Below, in pieces: positions 1-12,059 of a stretch of 64,000 bases of DNA (position 1 is its first letter; every line of letters begins with the position of its first letter). The notes below the pieces were generated by a model. That model was given only the letters and a program-made list of their open reading frames with translations, ran no database searches and had not been told where the DNA came from. The DNA comes from Fragilaria crotonensis (Eukaryota; Bacillariophyta; Fragilariophyceae; Fragilariales; Fragilariaceae): NCBI GenBank assembly GCA_022925895.1, contig JAKSYS010000022.1, positions 124,001 to 188,000 of the forward strand, written 5' to 3'. A program made the position numbers and the translations under genes.

Positions 1-1275
1 ACGTAGTATGTTGCACCTCGCACCTCGTTGTACAATTGACCGTTTCTAGATGGAAACGAATCAGAAGCACAACGTACGAATCAGAAGCACAACGTAGAAG
101 CGCCGCTTTGGTTCGTCGCACCTACTCTTGGCTGTTTCCTGATGGAACCCACGACTCCTATTTTGCGATAGCAGATACAAACTGCTCACCTCGCACATCG
201 CACCTCACGTAGTATGTAGTACGTTGCACCTCGCACCTCGTTGTTCAATTGACCGTTTTCTGGACGGAAACAAATCAGAAGCACAACGTAGAGGCGCCGC
301 TTTGGTTTGTCGCACTTACACTCGGCTGTTTCCGGATGGAAACGACGACTCGTATTTTGCGATAGCAGATACAAACTGCTCACCTCGCACATTGCACCTC
401 ACGTAGTATGTCGTACATCGCACCTCGCACCTCGTTGTTCAGTCATTCAATTGACCGTTTCTGGATGGAAACGAATCGGAAGTATGACGTATGTTGCACC
501 TCACACCTCGCACCTCAGAGGTACAACGTATGTTGCACGTTGCACCTTGCAATTCACGTAGTATGTAGTACGTTGCACCTTGCACGTCGCACCTTGCACC
601 TCGTTGTTCAATTGACCGTTTCTGGATGGAAATGAATCAGAAGTACGACGTATGTTGCACCTCACACCTTGTACCTCAGAAGTACAACGTATGCTGCACC
701 TCGCACCTCGCACCTCACGTAGTATGTAGTACGTTGCACCTCGCACCTTGTCGTTCAATTGACCGTTTTTGGATGGAAATGAATTAGAAGCACAACGTAG
801 AGGGCAGTGCTTTGATTTGTCGCACCTACACTCGGCTGTTTCCGGATGGAAACGACAACTCGTATTTTGCGATAGCGGATACGAACTGTGCACCTCGCAC
901 CTCGAGTATGACGTATGTTGCACCTCGCACCTTGCACCTCACGTCGTAGTACGTACTACGTAGTACGTCGCACCTTGCACCTCGTCGTTCAATTGACAAC
1001 TGGACCGAAACGGATCAGAAGCACAATGCAGAAGCGCTGCTTTGCTTTGTTGCACCTGCACTCGGCTGTTTCCGGATTGAAACGACTCGTATTTGCGGTA
1101 GCGGATACGAACTGTGATCGTGAACCCAGAAGCACGCGTACAATCGACTGCTTCTGGATGGAAACGAATCGGTAGTAGCACTTGCAAAACCGGATCTCAA
1201 CTCTCACTAATAAAAAATTGGAATAGCCGCCTTGCTATTGCGTTTACAATCAATTGCTTCTGGATGGAAACAAAA
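1..1275. repeat. Satellite-like tandem array of degenerate ~150-210-bp units
   Basis: The core 'attgaccgtttctggatgg' or a close variant recurs near 35, 246, 450, 610, 757, 1142 and 1248, with a diverged copy near 992. Between cores lie runs of 'gcacctc', blocks such as 'cgtagtatgtagtacgttgc', and a module containing 'ctcggctgtttccggatgg'. Spacing is irregular, so this is a higher-order or composite array. Short open frames across it only mirror the repeat. The array probably continues left of the window. Confidence 0.85.
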
Positions 1276-1881
1276 GATCGTAATTTGCGATGGCAAATGG
1301 CAACGTGGGTACGATGTGTGTTGCAATTGCTGGAAAAGGTATCGCAAAATACACCATACGAGGACAGCACCTGTATGTGCAACCTAGTGGTGGTCATGCC
1401 AGCGATTACTATGAAATACAGACAGGGGAATTGTACACTCCTGAACAAGACTGCAATGTGGGACTTTATATGCCTCCGTACATGCTTACATACGAGAGCA
1501 CAGTATACATCCATACAACGTAAGTGGGTGCGTCAGATACATAGGTGAGTAGTTTAAGTTCGGGAGAAAGCGCACGATACTAATCTCAATGTATGCTCAG
1601 CGGCAAGACACGAGAAAAAAGTTGCAACTTTGCAAACTCATTTAATGCATTCTTAACGAATGGCATTATGTTGTGTATTTAAAAATGAAACACATACAAC
1701 TATCATGTGGTGGAACTTCGACATAAAAATTCGAACTCTTACACGTTACGTAGTACCTCAAGAATGCGTATGACATTAAGCATCGTTAACGAGCAACAAC
1801 AGCAGTATTGAGATTCATAAATATTTATACATATGACATACATAGTATAGTACTATGTATAATGGATGTTGACCTCACAGA
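1276..1881. other. Non-genic A/T-rich stretch
   Basis: Open frames here are short and lack domains or start context. The sequence turns A/T-rich after about 1600 and includes 'atagtatagtactatgta' near 1843. I see no gene. Confidence 0.5.
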
Positions 1882-2183
1882 CGCAAGAATTCGAAACATG
1901 TACGTAGCTGGAATTGAGAAGTACCACCTACATGCAGCACCATACAGAACAATTTAAATACCATGTGGCAAACATGAAGTACCTGGTACAACAGTCACTA
2001 CTACGTGAGGGTCACAGAAAGAGTATGAGAGCTACTAGTACTTGTACTATTAGTGCAAGAATTCAAAACCCGTACATAGCTGGAAGTGAGAAGTACCACC
2101 TACACACAGCATCGTACAAGACAATTCAAATACCATGTGGCAAACACGAAGTACTACAATCACCGCGTGAGGGTTACAGGAGG
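1882..2183 (+). repeat. Two-copy direct repeat, ~135 bp, spacing 173 bp
   Basis: Copy 1 (1882-about 2020) and copy 2 (2055-about 2183) both begin with 'gcaagaattc', share 'gagaagtaccacctaca' and 'aataccatgtggcaaaca', and end near 'gtgagggt/gttacag'. They differ by scattered substitutions and one internal length change. They lie about 200 bp upstream of the gene at 2377. No coding function is apparent. Confidence 0.8.
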
Positions 2184-2727
2184 TAGTACTATTGTGTACA
2201 CTCTTGTATGAAGTACTCCGAGTATACTGCAATTATACACAAACGTATAAGACGTCTTGCGTAACACGACTACGTACAACGTACGCCCTCATTCGAAACC
2301 AAATACGCGGGCTTTCTCACAAACCAAAAACTTATCAAAAGAGTCAGGCATTGTTGAGATCATTAGGTAAGCAACCATGACGCAAAAAAGGATGCAGAAT
2401 GATGAAAATGAGGTCTCACAAATAGAGAAAAGACAAGGAGGAAACAAAGCAAGAAGCAAGAGAGCAACAAGGAGTAGTCGCACTGCAGGAAGTGTAGTTG
2501 ACGGCAATGTTGGTGAAAACCGCAGAGGAGAAGGAAGTGCCAACACTTTGCCAACAAAATCAGTGCTGGAAGAACTGGGAGGAGGGCCATCAGACAGGGG
2601 AGACGGTGACATCAGCGATGATGATGACCCCGTGGAGGAGGTTTGGGGGAGCAATGGAATGTCTCCATCCAGAGACTTTTCATCTGCTGGTGAAGGACGT
2701 GGAGGCCAACTTGGAAGTGTGAACATT

Positions 2728-3018
2728 GGACCCGGGGACGTCGTGAATAATGGAGGGCCTCCATCCAGAGACTATGCATTTGTTGGTGGTGGACTTGGAC
2801 TCCATATTGGAAATGTGAATGTTGGGCCCGGCAACATTGTTAACAATGGAGGGCCTCCATCCAGAGACTATCCATACATTGGCAGCGGACGCAGAGACCA
2901 ACTTGGAATCAGGAATGTTGGACCTGGGAGTGTTGTCAACAATGGAGGGCCTCCATCCAGAGACTATCCATTTGTTGGTGGCAGAGGTGGCGGCAGAAGA
3001 GGAACTGAGAACAGAAAC
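2728..3018 (+). repeat. 96-bp coding tandem repeat (3 copies plus one degenerate)
   Basis: Full units lie at 2728-2823, 2824-2919 and 2920-about 3018, each encoding 32 residues around 'NNGGPPSRDY' followed by a Gly-rich stretch. A degenerate unit (about 2655-2727) precedes them. Because the unit length is a multiple of three, copy-number change keeps the frame. Confidence 0.9.
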
Positions 3019-3261
3019 GTGAATCCCATCCAAGGCATGCAAGTTGGCGGACAGCAACTTGGGCACGGGAACGCATCCCCTGTCACTGACAACTGCGGTG
3101 TCCATGGCCTGCAAGAGTGGACGGGTGAACTGCAGGGTCATGAAGATATCGAACATGGAATGACATTGCTACAACAAGAAAGGCGAGCCGTGTCCTACAT
3201 AGCTGCCAAGGGATTGACTAAGAAAAATATCAGAGACCGCATACAAGTTACATTGAAAACG

Positions 3262-3321
3262 GTTGTCTTTTGGGGGGTCATGTTCATCACATGAAAAGAA
3301 TACTTTGATATGGTCATGCAG
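3262..3321 (+). other. Possible 60-nt phase-0 intron removing the TGA
   Basis: The stretch starts GTTGTC, ends ATGCAG and contains TGA 3292-3294. Removing it keeps the frame. The donor is weak compared with the GTACGT donors at 40732 and 60731, so the alternative is a real stop. Confidence 0.4.
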
Positions 3322-4062
3322 GTGATTATCGATCAAGAGAAGCCGGCCAATGCACCGCAATTTGTGAGGATGTACAAAACTATTGTTGTGGGAGCCCTTA
3401 ACACAAAACGGAGCACATGCGAACAGTTGGCACAAGAAGCTGCAATGAAACTGCTGAAGATCAGGAATCATGTGGATGAGGAGGATCCACCACCACATTT
3501 GATGGACACTCTCTGCAAACTTTGCCAGTCACAGACAGCGGAGGAAAAGGAGGCTTTTGTGTGGTTTGCTGGTGAACTGCTAGAATGTGTGTGTGGGAAG
3601 AGGGCGTGGGGTACAAGGAAGAAGTACAGGGCTACAATATCTGATGCAACATCGAGTGATACGGGCGCATTAATTGTCACGGTTTCGGATGAGGCGTTTG
3701 CATTGCTGCTTTATGACGCCTACATTGACAAGTGGATCAAGAGATATCACCAGGACAGAAATGGGGAGCCAAGGTCAAAACGCATTGTGGGAAAATACAC
3801 ACATACTGATGGAGCGTCCAATGAATATGGTGGCTGGAGTGAAGAGGGGATTTGCCAATTCAATCAATTGTGCAAGATGGTACAAGAGGACAGAGCTAGT
3901 AGAAATGCAAGGGATGCCAAGTAGTGGTTGATGAACAGTCTGAGGCAGCAGGCGGGAGGTGGAGCACAAATGGAATCTGAGAGAGAAATAGATCATGCTG
4001 CTTTGCAGCGGCATTTGGAAAGGACAAATCAACCTGTAGTCAATGCCTTTATTGAGTTGTAA

Positions 4063-4860
4063 ATAGCACTGGTTGGAGGAAGCGTACGCTTGACTGTACC
4101 GCAATTGCTGGCAATAATGCAGCACTGTACTGATGTGCTACTACCGTTGTAATGTATACAGAAGGAACTGTAAAAGGGTGTTCCACTTGATCAAAAAGGG
4201 GTTTTACAGCCACATCACGATGTGACAACAAAAACATTTATGGTACACTGACAGTATGATGTCAGCTGTACCATGAAACGGTACATAGCTGTACTGGACT
4301 CCAAAAATAAAGTTAAATTACACGGAGTCATAATAAGTATAATGGACAAAAATAGTACACACTGTACTGGACTAAAAAAACGGTAAACGTACCAAAACTA
4401 TTACATGTAAAACCCGCCACCTTCTGATGAGGTGTACAAATCCTGTAGACTCCCCATTGATCGAATTCGACTTCGTGTGTAAGCTGCTGAGCTTCGGAAC
4501 AACGTCCCACTGGTCAAGAGTCCGGAAGACGTCCTCCCACGTAGACGTCATTGTCATGGGGGACAACATGTCGGCCATCCTTTCCTCCTGTTGTTGTTCT
4601 AGTTGTCGTCTGGTCAGTAAGTTTGAGGGAAGAGGCCAAATTAACTAGAGTAGTGTCTTTGTCAATTCAAGTTTGTTCGGATTGGGAGCAATTCGTATCT
4701 TGTGTTGTGTAAGGATGTTTGTCTGTCTGTGTTTTGTGTTTGTCTGTCTGATGGCGACTGCTCGTCCTTTCTCGACCTTCGGACATGCCAGGCGGCGGAG
4801 ACGCTGTGTTCTTATTGCCAAAGTCCGCGAGGCCCATTGTACGGAGTACAGTCTGGGCAA
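4063..4860. other. No gene seen
   Basis: A/T-rich sequence with short internal repetitions such as 'tgtactggact' (near 4290 and 4362). Frames entering the copia fragment from the left are not convincingly coding before about 4865. Confidence 0.5.
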
Positions 4861-4864
4861 CGTG

Positions 4865-5805
4865 CAGATCGTAAGGATGAGATTGACGACTTGTTGAGGT
4901 CGATCGATGAGAAGATTGGGGACAACAAAACAAACGAAGAAGTGGCTGGAGAGCTCGGTAACGATCAACTCCCACGGAATGACGCAGAGATCGATGAGGC
5001 GGAAGAAAATGCACTCAAACGATCAGACGCTGACGAATATACTCCCGAAGCATTCGACAAGTACTTGACGGCGGAGATTGTGACCGACCGCGGACGTGAA
5101 CTCCTCTGCGGCACTGTGAAGAGCCGAAAGAGAGACAGTGACGGAAAGCCGATTGGATCGGCGAATCCGAACTCACTTTTGGATACTCGAGAGTACTTCA
5201 TTTGTTTCGAGGATGGGACGGAGGAGACGTATACCGCTAACTTAATAGCTGAGTGCTTATACTCGCTGATTGATGGTCAGGGCCGACAACTCCAAGTGAT
5301 GAATGAGATCATCGACCATGATAAAGGACAAAACGCGCTCAGCAAAGAGGATTCATATTACTCGTCGAAGGCGGGTCCGAAGCCTAAAAGGACGATGCGA
5401 GGGTGGCGCCTCCTTGTTGAGTGGAACGACGGTTCAAGTTCTTGGATATCGTTGGCTGACTTAAAGGATTCGTATCCGGTGTAAGTTGCCGATTATGCGG
5501 TACTCAACAACTTAAGGCAAGAGCCAGCCTTTTGCTGGTGGGTTCCTTTTGCTCTCAAGAAAAGAGAACGCATATTGAAATGTCCAAATATTGGTCCACC
5601 TCGCATAAGTGCGTATGGTTTGGAACTCCCGAAAAGTGTAGCGCAAGCATCGGAGATCGACAAGACAATGGGGACGGACTTTTGGAAGAAAGCAATCGAA
5701 AAGGAAATTTGCAACGTCTTCCCTGCATTCAAATTCATCGAAGGCGACGACACGAAGGTCCCACCAGAGTTGCGGGGACTGTTAATATTGGATGCTACGG
5801 AGTGA
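4865..5805 (+). pseudogene. pol: Truncated Ty1/copia pol fragment (integrase C-terminal side to start of RT)
   Basis: The translation aligns with the complete copia E2 from its acidic linker (LSELDEGI... region) through TPESYDEYL and the GWELQVEW-like block to the AFEFIDDD region just before RT. One frame covers it, broken by a single TAA at 5482-5484 where E2 has CAA (Gln). Homology stops at about 5805, before RT. No protease, integrase core, RT or LTR is present. It is an old fragment of a related subfamily. It is useful because its frame is continuous (GCAATCGAAAAGG, about 5690) where E1 and E2 share a frameshift. Confidence 0.85.
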
Positions 5806-7204
5806 TGTACGATTGTATACCGTATGAACAACAACAGTAAAAGATACGACGGTACGAACAATTATACTACTGCGGGTGACTCAGAATTTTTTCCGAGGAG
5901 TTCTTGCCAAGTACTAAGTGGTTGTTTCTACGTGAGTTCTAGTACGTTTTCTACGCAACTTAGAGCACAACAAAGTCAAGTCAACAGATGGCACTACAGC
6001 CTCCCCCCGACCTCTCGTCTACAAGTATCAACACCAAAATGCTTGATAATGATTGTGGTACAATTGGCATCAACGCGTATGGAGCGGTTGCAACGTTTGA
6101 GGTATCATCAGATGTGCGACGTGATCGATTTTTTCCTCATGTAGAAACCGGTATTGTTTCTACGTTGCCTAGCCCCAGGATTTTGCTTGATTCAACACCA
6201 TCAGAGACAAAGGACCTCCGACCGATTGCTGGTATCCATACCAACACCGTGACCTATTTTACTGCTGACCGAAGTACTAGTACTGTGACGAAATCCGATA
6301 TGACTATTGGGGTGACTCCACCCAGTTCCATGACCAACCACCTTTCCGCTATGCGCCCTTTGGCGTTCCGAATAACCGAACACACCGCTACCACATTCCG
6401 AACGAAAGTTGGAGTGACCCGATCCTCCGAGTATACCGCTACGCACCATCTGGTGGTGCTCTACATGCTACCGACGTACACTGCGACTACTTAACGTACG
6501 GCAACAAAGTTCAATGATCCAAGGTTCTTCCCGCACTACAGTCACCCTCCCTATGATCACCGGTACCCCAGGGTAGCGGTCATCCGTGTGGGTCGAGTTC
6601 CGTTGTCATCCGGAACAGCGGCAGCACGTAAAACATAGATATTCGGTTTTTTTACTGCAGGTGACTCGGACATCACACAATTTTTCACTGATCAACTAGA
6701 GTAATTCATACTAGATAACTTTTGACGTGCTTATCAATGGATCACGATCCATCACAAAAAGGCGTCGATTGAGAAATCTCAACTCAATTGGTGACGCACA
6801 TTCTGATACCATATGTGCGGACAACCTATTGCAGAGCGTCCAGATTGGTTTATGCCAAACAAGAAAGCTTGGTAGTACGGCTGGTTAGAGGAAAGGTGCA
6901 TTGTGAGAGTGCTGCATCTTTATCTACACCTTTGCCTTCATCTCAAGCAACTAGTACAAAAACTTCTTCCAGAGGACAAACTGGCCAATCATCAATCAAG
7001 TCCACCATGATACCTGTTTTCACAGCAGCGGAAAAATGCATAAGCCCCTGGCCATGCATATTTTGCCACTGAAGCTGCATTTCAGCGAGTTGAAGGATAC
7101 CACTGTCTAGCAAAAGTCATTGCAGTGCTTGCCCCAATTTTACCTGCTTCCAGATCGAAAGAGATTAGCTTCTGACAGACATATGAAAGGTGTTGATGCA
7201 CAAG
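5806..7204. other. No confident gene; decayed sequence
   Basis: A 168-codon plus-strand frame (5988-6494) is Thr/Ser-rich with no recognisable domain. From about 6790 to 7200 there are coding-like scraps, for example around 7065-7170, that may belong to the broken frame into which E1 inserted. Nothing can be assigned. Confidence 0.4.
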
Positions 7205-7296
7205 GAAATGTGTAAAACATCTGTGTGCGTCGCCACATCAGCCAGATGAATGGTCGAATGTGAAGGGTGACCCGATTGTGAACTACATGGCAACAC
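7205..7296 (+). pseudogene. Left part of an unknown coding frame split by copia E1
   Basis: The frame reads open from about 7205 to the E1 junction. When E1 and one copy of the ACAC duplication are removed, it continues without shift into 14794-14930. Upstream it is broken by a stop or frameshift near 7195, so the host frame was already decaying or contains an intron there. Product unknown. Confidence 0.55.
7293..7296. repeat. Target-site duplication ACAC (left of E1)
   Basis: It matches 14790-14793 on the other side of E1. The same 4-bp length is found for E2 and E3. Confidence 0.8.
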
Positions 7297-7551
7297 TCAG
7301 TTAATTCCCTCGCAAGAGCGGCGCATCCGCCATTGCCAGGGACGACTCTAAGACATGTAGTAATCAACTAGTAGCAGCATGCAACTTGACTATTTACAAA
7401 AAGAGTGAGCTTAATCTAGACTTGTTCCCTCATGTCGCGGATGAAGTGTCCCATCCGCGCATGCGTACGTGGCACGCGTCTCGCGTCAGCCCAAGATACT
7501 TCGGTCTGTCCCGGTGTCCGAATATCCCGCACTCATGGCAGAATTCATTCA
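7297..7551 (-). repeat. E1 3' LTR, 255 bp
   Basis: Identical to 14535-14789. On the element strand it starts TGAATGAATTCTG and ends TTAACTGA. The purine-rich tract abutting it (about 7552-7560) reads CGAGGGGAC on the element strand. Confidence 0.95.
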
Positions 7552-7738
7552 GTCCCCTCGAGCTAACCGTCAGAGACGACTAGTTCGACCGAATTCGTCA
7601 ATGCAGTGGCCGGCCGACTTCGGCTAGTTCATGGTGGTTCCACGTGTCATCACGTGTACGTCCACCCATCCGTTTTGGGGGTTAGTGGTTCCATAATCAT
7701 TATGTACTCCACTCGTAACCGCGTCCTTTTTGGACCAG

Positions 7739-10700
7739 TCACCAAAGTATACGCGAGCACAACTCTCTTAGCCGTGGCCCCGGAAGACACTTGGTTAGGA
7801 CATCCGCCAAGTTGGTTTCTCCGTCCTCCTTAGCGATCCGCACAATACCTGCCGCTTGCGCTTCGCGCACGCGGTGATAAGCAATCGCATTGTGTTTCTT
7901 CTTCAGAGTTGACTCAGGCTTCGTCGAATTTTTGACGACGGATTCATTATCACAAAATACGTTTGTTGGCCCATCCACTTGGACACCCATCATCCGCAGC
8001 TTGTAACGTAGTCCTTCAATCATTTCGACTGCAACCTTTGCAGCAATGAACTCAGATCCAAAGGTCGATGCTTCGACAGTGTTTTGCCGTTTCGAATACC
8101 AAAGGATAGGTGCTCGATTAATAAAAATCAAAACTCCAGTATGAGAGCGCCGTGTGACACGACAACCAGCATGGTCCGCATCAACAAAACAACTCATCGA
8201 TACCGATTGCCCCCGTAATTCGGGTGCACCTGGCGGCTCTACCTCGCACGCGCCCGGGTAGTATTCAGTCCAATCACACTTCTGAAAGCGACTCTCATCA
8301 AACACTGGCTCCGTGTCATCGAATACCATGCTTGACCGGTTGTATCGTTTCAAGTACGCGAAGATGTGGAAAGCTTGGTCGAGATGCCCCCTTCTTGGTG
8401 CAGCAAGAAAACGCGACAACATTGCAACGTCAACGAGGATATCAACGCGCCCAAGTTCACAGATCCAGCGCAGCACTCAATCAATCCCTGAAAGTAGTTC
8501 GCACGCTTTGCGTCCAGTTCCGGGGTCGTATCAATTTCAGGTCGGTAACCCTGACTCATAGGCGTCGACACCTTTGTGCTTAGCCGTTCACCAATCTCAT
8601 CAAGTTCACGTTCAACCTCGGTTACAGCACGCTTTACATAAAGGTCAGAAGACATTGCCCATCTTACCTTGCTTGGGTTGTCTGCACCGTCGATTGTCCA
8701 CTTCTTGACTTCGGCACCTAAATATGAGTCAGGTTCCTTCACACTTCCTTTCTTTAGGGTATACTTGGAGGCGAGGTAGTCCATGACCACTTGCGGTTCG
8801 TGCGACACGCACAAAATATCATCCACATAGCAAAGAACATACTCCCAGTATTTGTCCCCATTCGTCTTCACCTTGGGCCGCATCCATACGTCAGGATCAC
8901 CTCTGCAACTTACAAAGCCTCCTTCCCGTAACGTGGCCGCCATGTGGTCTCGCCATCGAGCACCACTTGACTTCAACCCATAGAGAGCTCGAACAATTAG
9001 GACCGGTCGACCAACTTTGTCTGCACCAAACTCCAACCCAGCGGTCGTGTAAACCTTCTCCTTGTTGGAGCATTAAGGTATGCCCCCTGCACATCTGCAG
9101 AAAGGACATTAAGATCATTCAGTGCCGCCAGCGTGAAAGCAATTCGTATACTGTCACGTGACACCACACTCGAGTACGTAGACTCTTTCGGCGGATCCGT
9201 TTGGTGCCCACCGGCACCAAGCGCCTTTCTAGTCAAGTCCATCTTGACATCAAAGATCATGTGACAATCAATTTTCTTGTAGAATTTCGGCACTGCATCA
9301 TCATCAATGAACTCGAATGCTGGCATGACGTTCTTCATCTCCATTCGATTGCCTTCCTCCAAAAATCAGTCCCTGTTCGCTCATCGATCTTAAGGGCCTC
9401 TGCCACAGTCTTTGGGAGCTCAATGCCAAACTTATGCGTCTTCGCCCAGTATCTGGCCTTGACTTTCTTGATTATCCGATCCCTTTACGCAAGACGTTGC
9501 GCACCCACCAAGCGAACGCAGGTTCTTCAGCGATCTTGTTGGCGACAGCGTACTCCGCAACTTGAATCGGATTTGACTCTTTCAATTCTGACAATGGTAC
9601 CCAGGTCGTTGAGCCATCCCGCCATTCGACTTGCAACTCCCATCCCCGCGTAGTGATTCGTGGATGTCTCCGTCCCCGTTTGTCTTCAACAAACCCGTCA
9701 TCCTTTGACAAGGCATGTCCGTTCGTTCGGTGATCGACAATTTCACTCATCACTGCATAACTTCGTCCCTCGTCATCGACCTGGGATAACATGTTTTCGG
9801 CAATGAGGTTTGCAGTAATCGCTTCCGTTGATCCGTCTGGAAACTCCACCTCATAGAGACGTGAATCCAGTAACGGATTTGCATGGCGCTGCCCAATCGG
9901 ACGACCATCATGGTCGCGCTTCCTCCCAATCACAGTTGCTTTCTTAGCTTCTCCACCTTGGGAAGTAGCACCTGGGCAGTTAAGTATTCATCATAGGACT
10001 CAGGGTATGGTCTTCGACATCTTTGGCGGTGCCATCAAGGTCCCCTGTCCCTGACTGAACGTCGTCCTCGTCATCTTCGAAGACATCATCAGGAACCTCC
10101 GGCATGGAGTCCATTAGGTCTGGGTCGATGTCCTCTGTCTTGAGTCCATCCCCAATCTTAGACTGGATACCTTCATCCAATTCAGATAGTCGGAGCTTTA
10201 TATCTGGGTTGGCAAGATCATCCTCACTCAATCCCCAAACAGATTTCCGCACAATCACCTTCCCAGATCTGGTCAGGATATAAAACGCCATAAGGTCGGT
10301 TGAAACCTCGGCAACACCAATCCATCGACCAAACAACTTCTGCTCAAACGGGAAGCTGCCAACCGGGTCCCAGTACATAACCGGTTCATACCAATCAAAC
10401 TGGGCGTACTGGGAAATGTCGGGTGTACATCCCAGCACGTCTTCATCTGGTACCCTTCCTTGGAGTTGGGGTATATCAAGGGCCGTCAGTCTTCTTATTG
10501 CTGCCACCCACTTTCCACAGTAACACCAGAGTCGCTTCGGTGCCTTGGAGCGCCTCAAGGTCCTCCGGATCCCGACCTTCAATTCTCGAATCGTTGACTC
10601 AGCCAGGTTGGACCACGGACTGTATGGGACAGTTTGTTCTTGCTTGACGCGGAACCGTCTACAAATCTTTCCAAACTCACCGTGGGCCTCTTCAGGTGCA

Positions 10701-11932
10701 TTGTCTGTCACAATAGTCTGGGGTATCCCAACCTCTTGAATGAATGGCATCAAAGCATTTTGACCAGCCAAGCCTTTGCTTTTCATGGGGTAGAAGTGGT
10801 CACTCCCGACCATTGGTGAACACCTGTGCAGCCAAGTGTCCCTGACTGATTGTGTCTTCGAAAACATCGTATCCGAGTACCAGCGTCCGCTTAGGTTTGG
10901 GAAAGCGAGATGATCAAGCTTCTGACGTACCTTCCTTTCACCCGGTGCCAAGACATTTCTTATCCCAGATTGTGTTGTCACTTGCAACGTTCTCTTGGCA
11001 GTGTCAAGGCCAACTCCCCATCTTCTGGAAAGAATCTCAGGTGTTAAGGCAGATCGTTTCTCACTAGTTGAAAGGGAAAACAATTTCCGGCTTTCTCCAT
11101 CCATTGGGTAGACATCATTGTCCGTTCTCCCGGATAAGCCGTCACCGACAATGTCATCTACTGCGACGTTAATTGCAGCCACCAACCGGTTCCCAAGAGA
11201 GTCATCCTCCAGACCGATGGGAGCGTTCATCGAGCTTAAAGATTTCACCGCCGAAACCAACCTCGAAGCATTCCTCACATGATCAGTTGCCAATAACGTT
11301 TCGGCAACACTCACGCTGGAAACATATGTCTCCTCCTTTTTGGCAAACTGGTCAGAAGAGGGATCCCAGCGCATCGGGGATGTCAATTCAACGTGGGGGT
11401 ATTGTTCGTATTCTTCCCAAGTGGGTTTACGACTCACGAAACCGGAAGAGATGCCGTCAAGGGATAAAGGAATTCGCAACTTTGCGGTTGGGTGATAAAT
11501 TGAATGCGAAGACTTGGAATCAAACTGGCGGGGTACATCCTCAACCGTGACTCCATTCGCACGTAGTTGGTTGGGGTTGAGCAGAGTGACATCCACTCGG
11601 TCCCCGAAATACAGAGCCTCGTTGATAATGAGGATGTACGGTTGCCCGTCAGTAGGGTGAATCCACAAAGTCGCAACAGTGGCGATGGAGACATCCGGTA
11701 TGGGCTTATATTCACCGCTGTAAGGATGAACGGTGACCTGACGACCTTCGTCAGAGACAAGCAGAGTGTTGCGACCTGCGACACAAGTATCCGCATGAGA
11801 ATCGAGTTCAGTGCGTGTATCTTCATCGTCCCAGGAGGGTGTCGATGCGGACACGCGAAAGACATGTTTCACAAATCGAGAGCAAAGATTAGAAGGGGGC
11901 CCGGCCTCTCGAACATAAGTGGAGACTAACAT
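7739..11932 (-). pseudogene. pol: E1 pol (protease-integrase-RT-RNase H), frameshifted
   Basis: Five successive frames cover Pol: 11932-9980 (protease DSHADT; integrase with TDNA and AEST blocks), 9933-9472, 9362-8997, 9036-8350 (RT with YVDD) and 8476-7739 (RNase H with DADHAG). Comparison with E2 locates the breaks: one C lost near 10002 (C4 to C3), one A lost near 9484 (A4 to A3), one G lost near 9067, one base lost near 8490, plus the break near 9352 that E2 shares. Pairs of compensating indels occur near 9220 and near 10812-10848. As written it could not make Pol. Because several lesions are single-base homopolymer changes while substitutions against E2 are few, consensus errors are an alternative. 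Confidence 0.9.
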
Positions 11933-12059
11933 TAGGTCGTCTGTCTTAACGAGAGCCGGCGCGAGGCATCAAGCCTGCTTCTGCTGCTCACCATGAGCAG
12001 CGCGACCAAACTGTTTTCCAGCATTGGAAACCACAGGTGTCTTGGTGCCTTCATTGTCA

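Larger units (their letters stand above)
2377..4062 (+). pseudogene. Unknown protein with 32-residue Gly/Pro repeats; frame carries TGA and TAG
   Basis: One reading frame starts at ATG 2377 and stays coding-like to TAA 4060-4062, but is crossed by TGA 3292-3294 and TAG 3922-3924. The N-terminus is basic and Ser/Arg-rich. About three and a half 32-residue repeats centred on NNGGPPSRDY follow, then a charged helical C-terminal half containing a Gly-Gly-Trp-Ser block (about 3829-3840). The first stop disappears if 3262-3321 is a 60-nt phase-0 GT-AG intron. The second has no such excuse, although roughly 45 coding-like residues follow it. The gene is therefore either intact and ending at 3924, or a nonsense allele or pseudogene. 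I do not recognise the family. The bipartite architecture could be host or transposon-linked, and a copia fragment lies about 800 bp downstream. Confidence 0.6.

Noticed and set aside
1-1275. CRISPR array
   Set aside because: Repeats are long, degenerate and irregularly spaced, and the DNA is eukaryotic.
5988-6494. 168-codon plus-strand frame as a gene
   Set aside because: Thr/Ser-rich with no domain, surrounded by decayed DNA, and a competing minus-strand frame exists.
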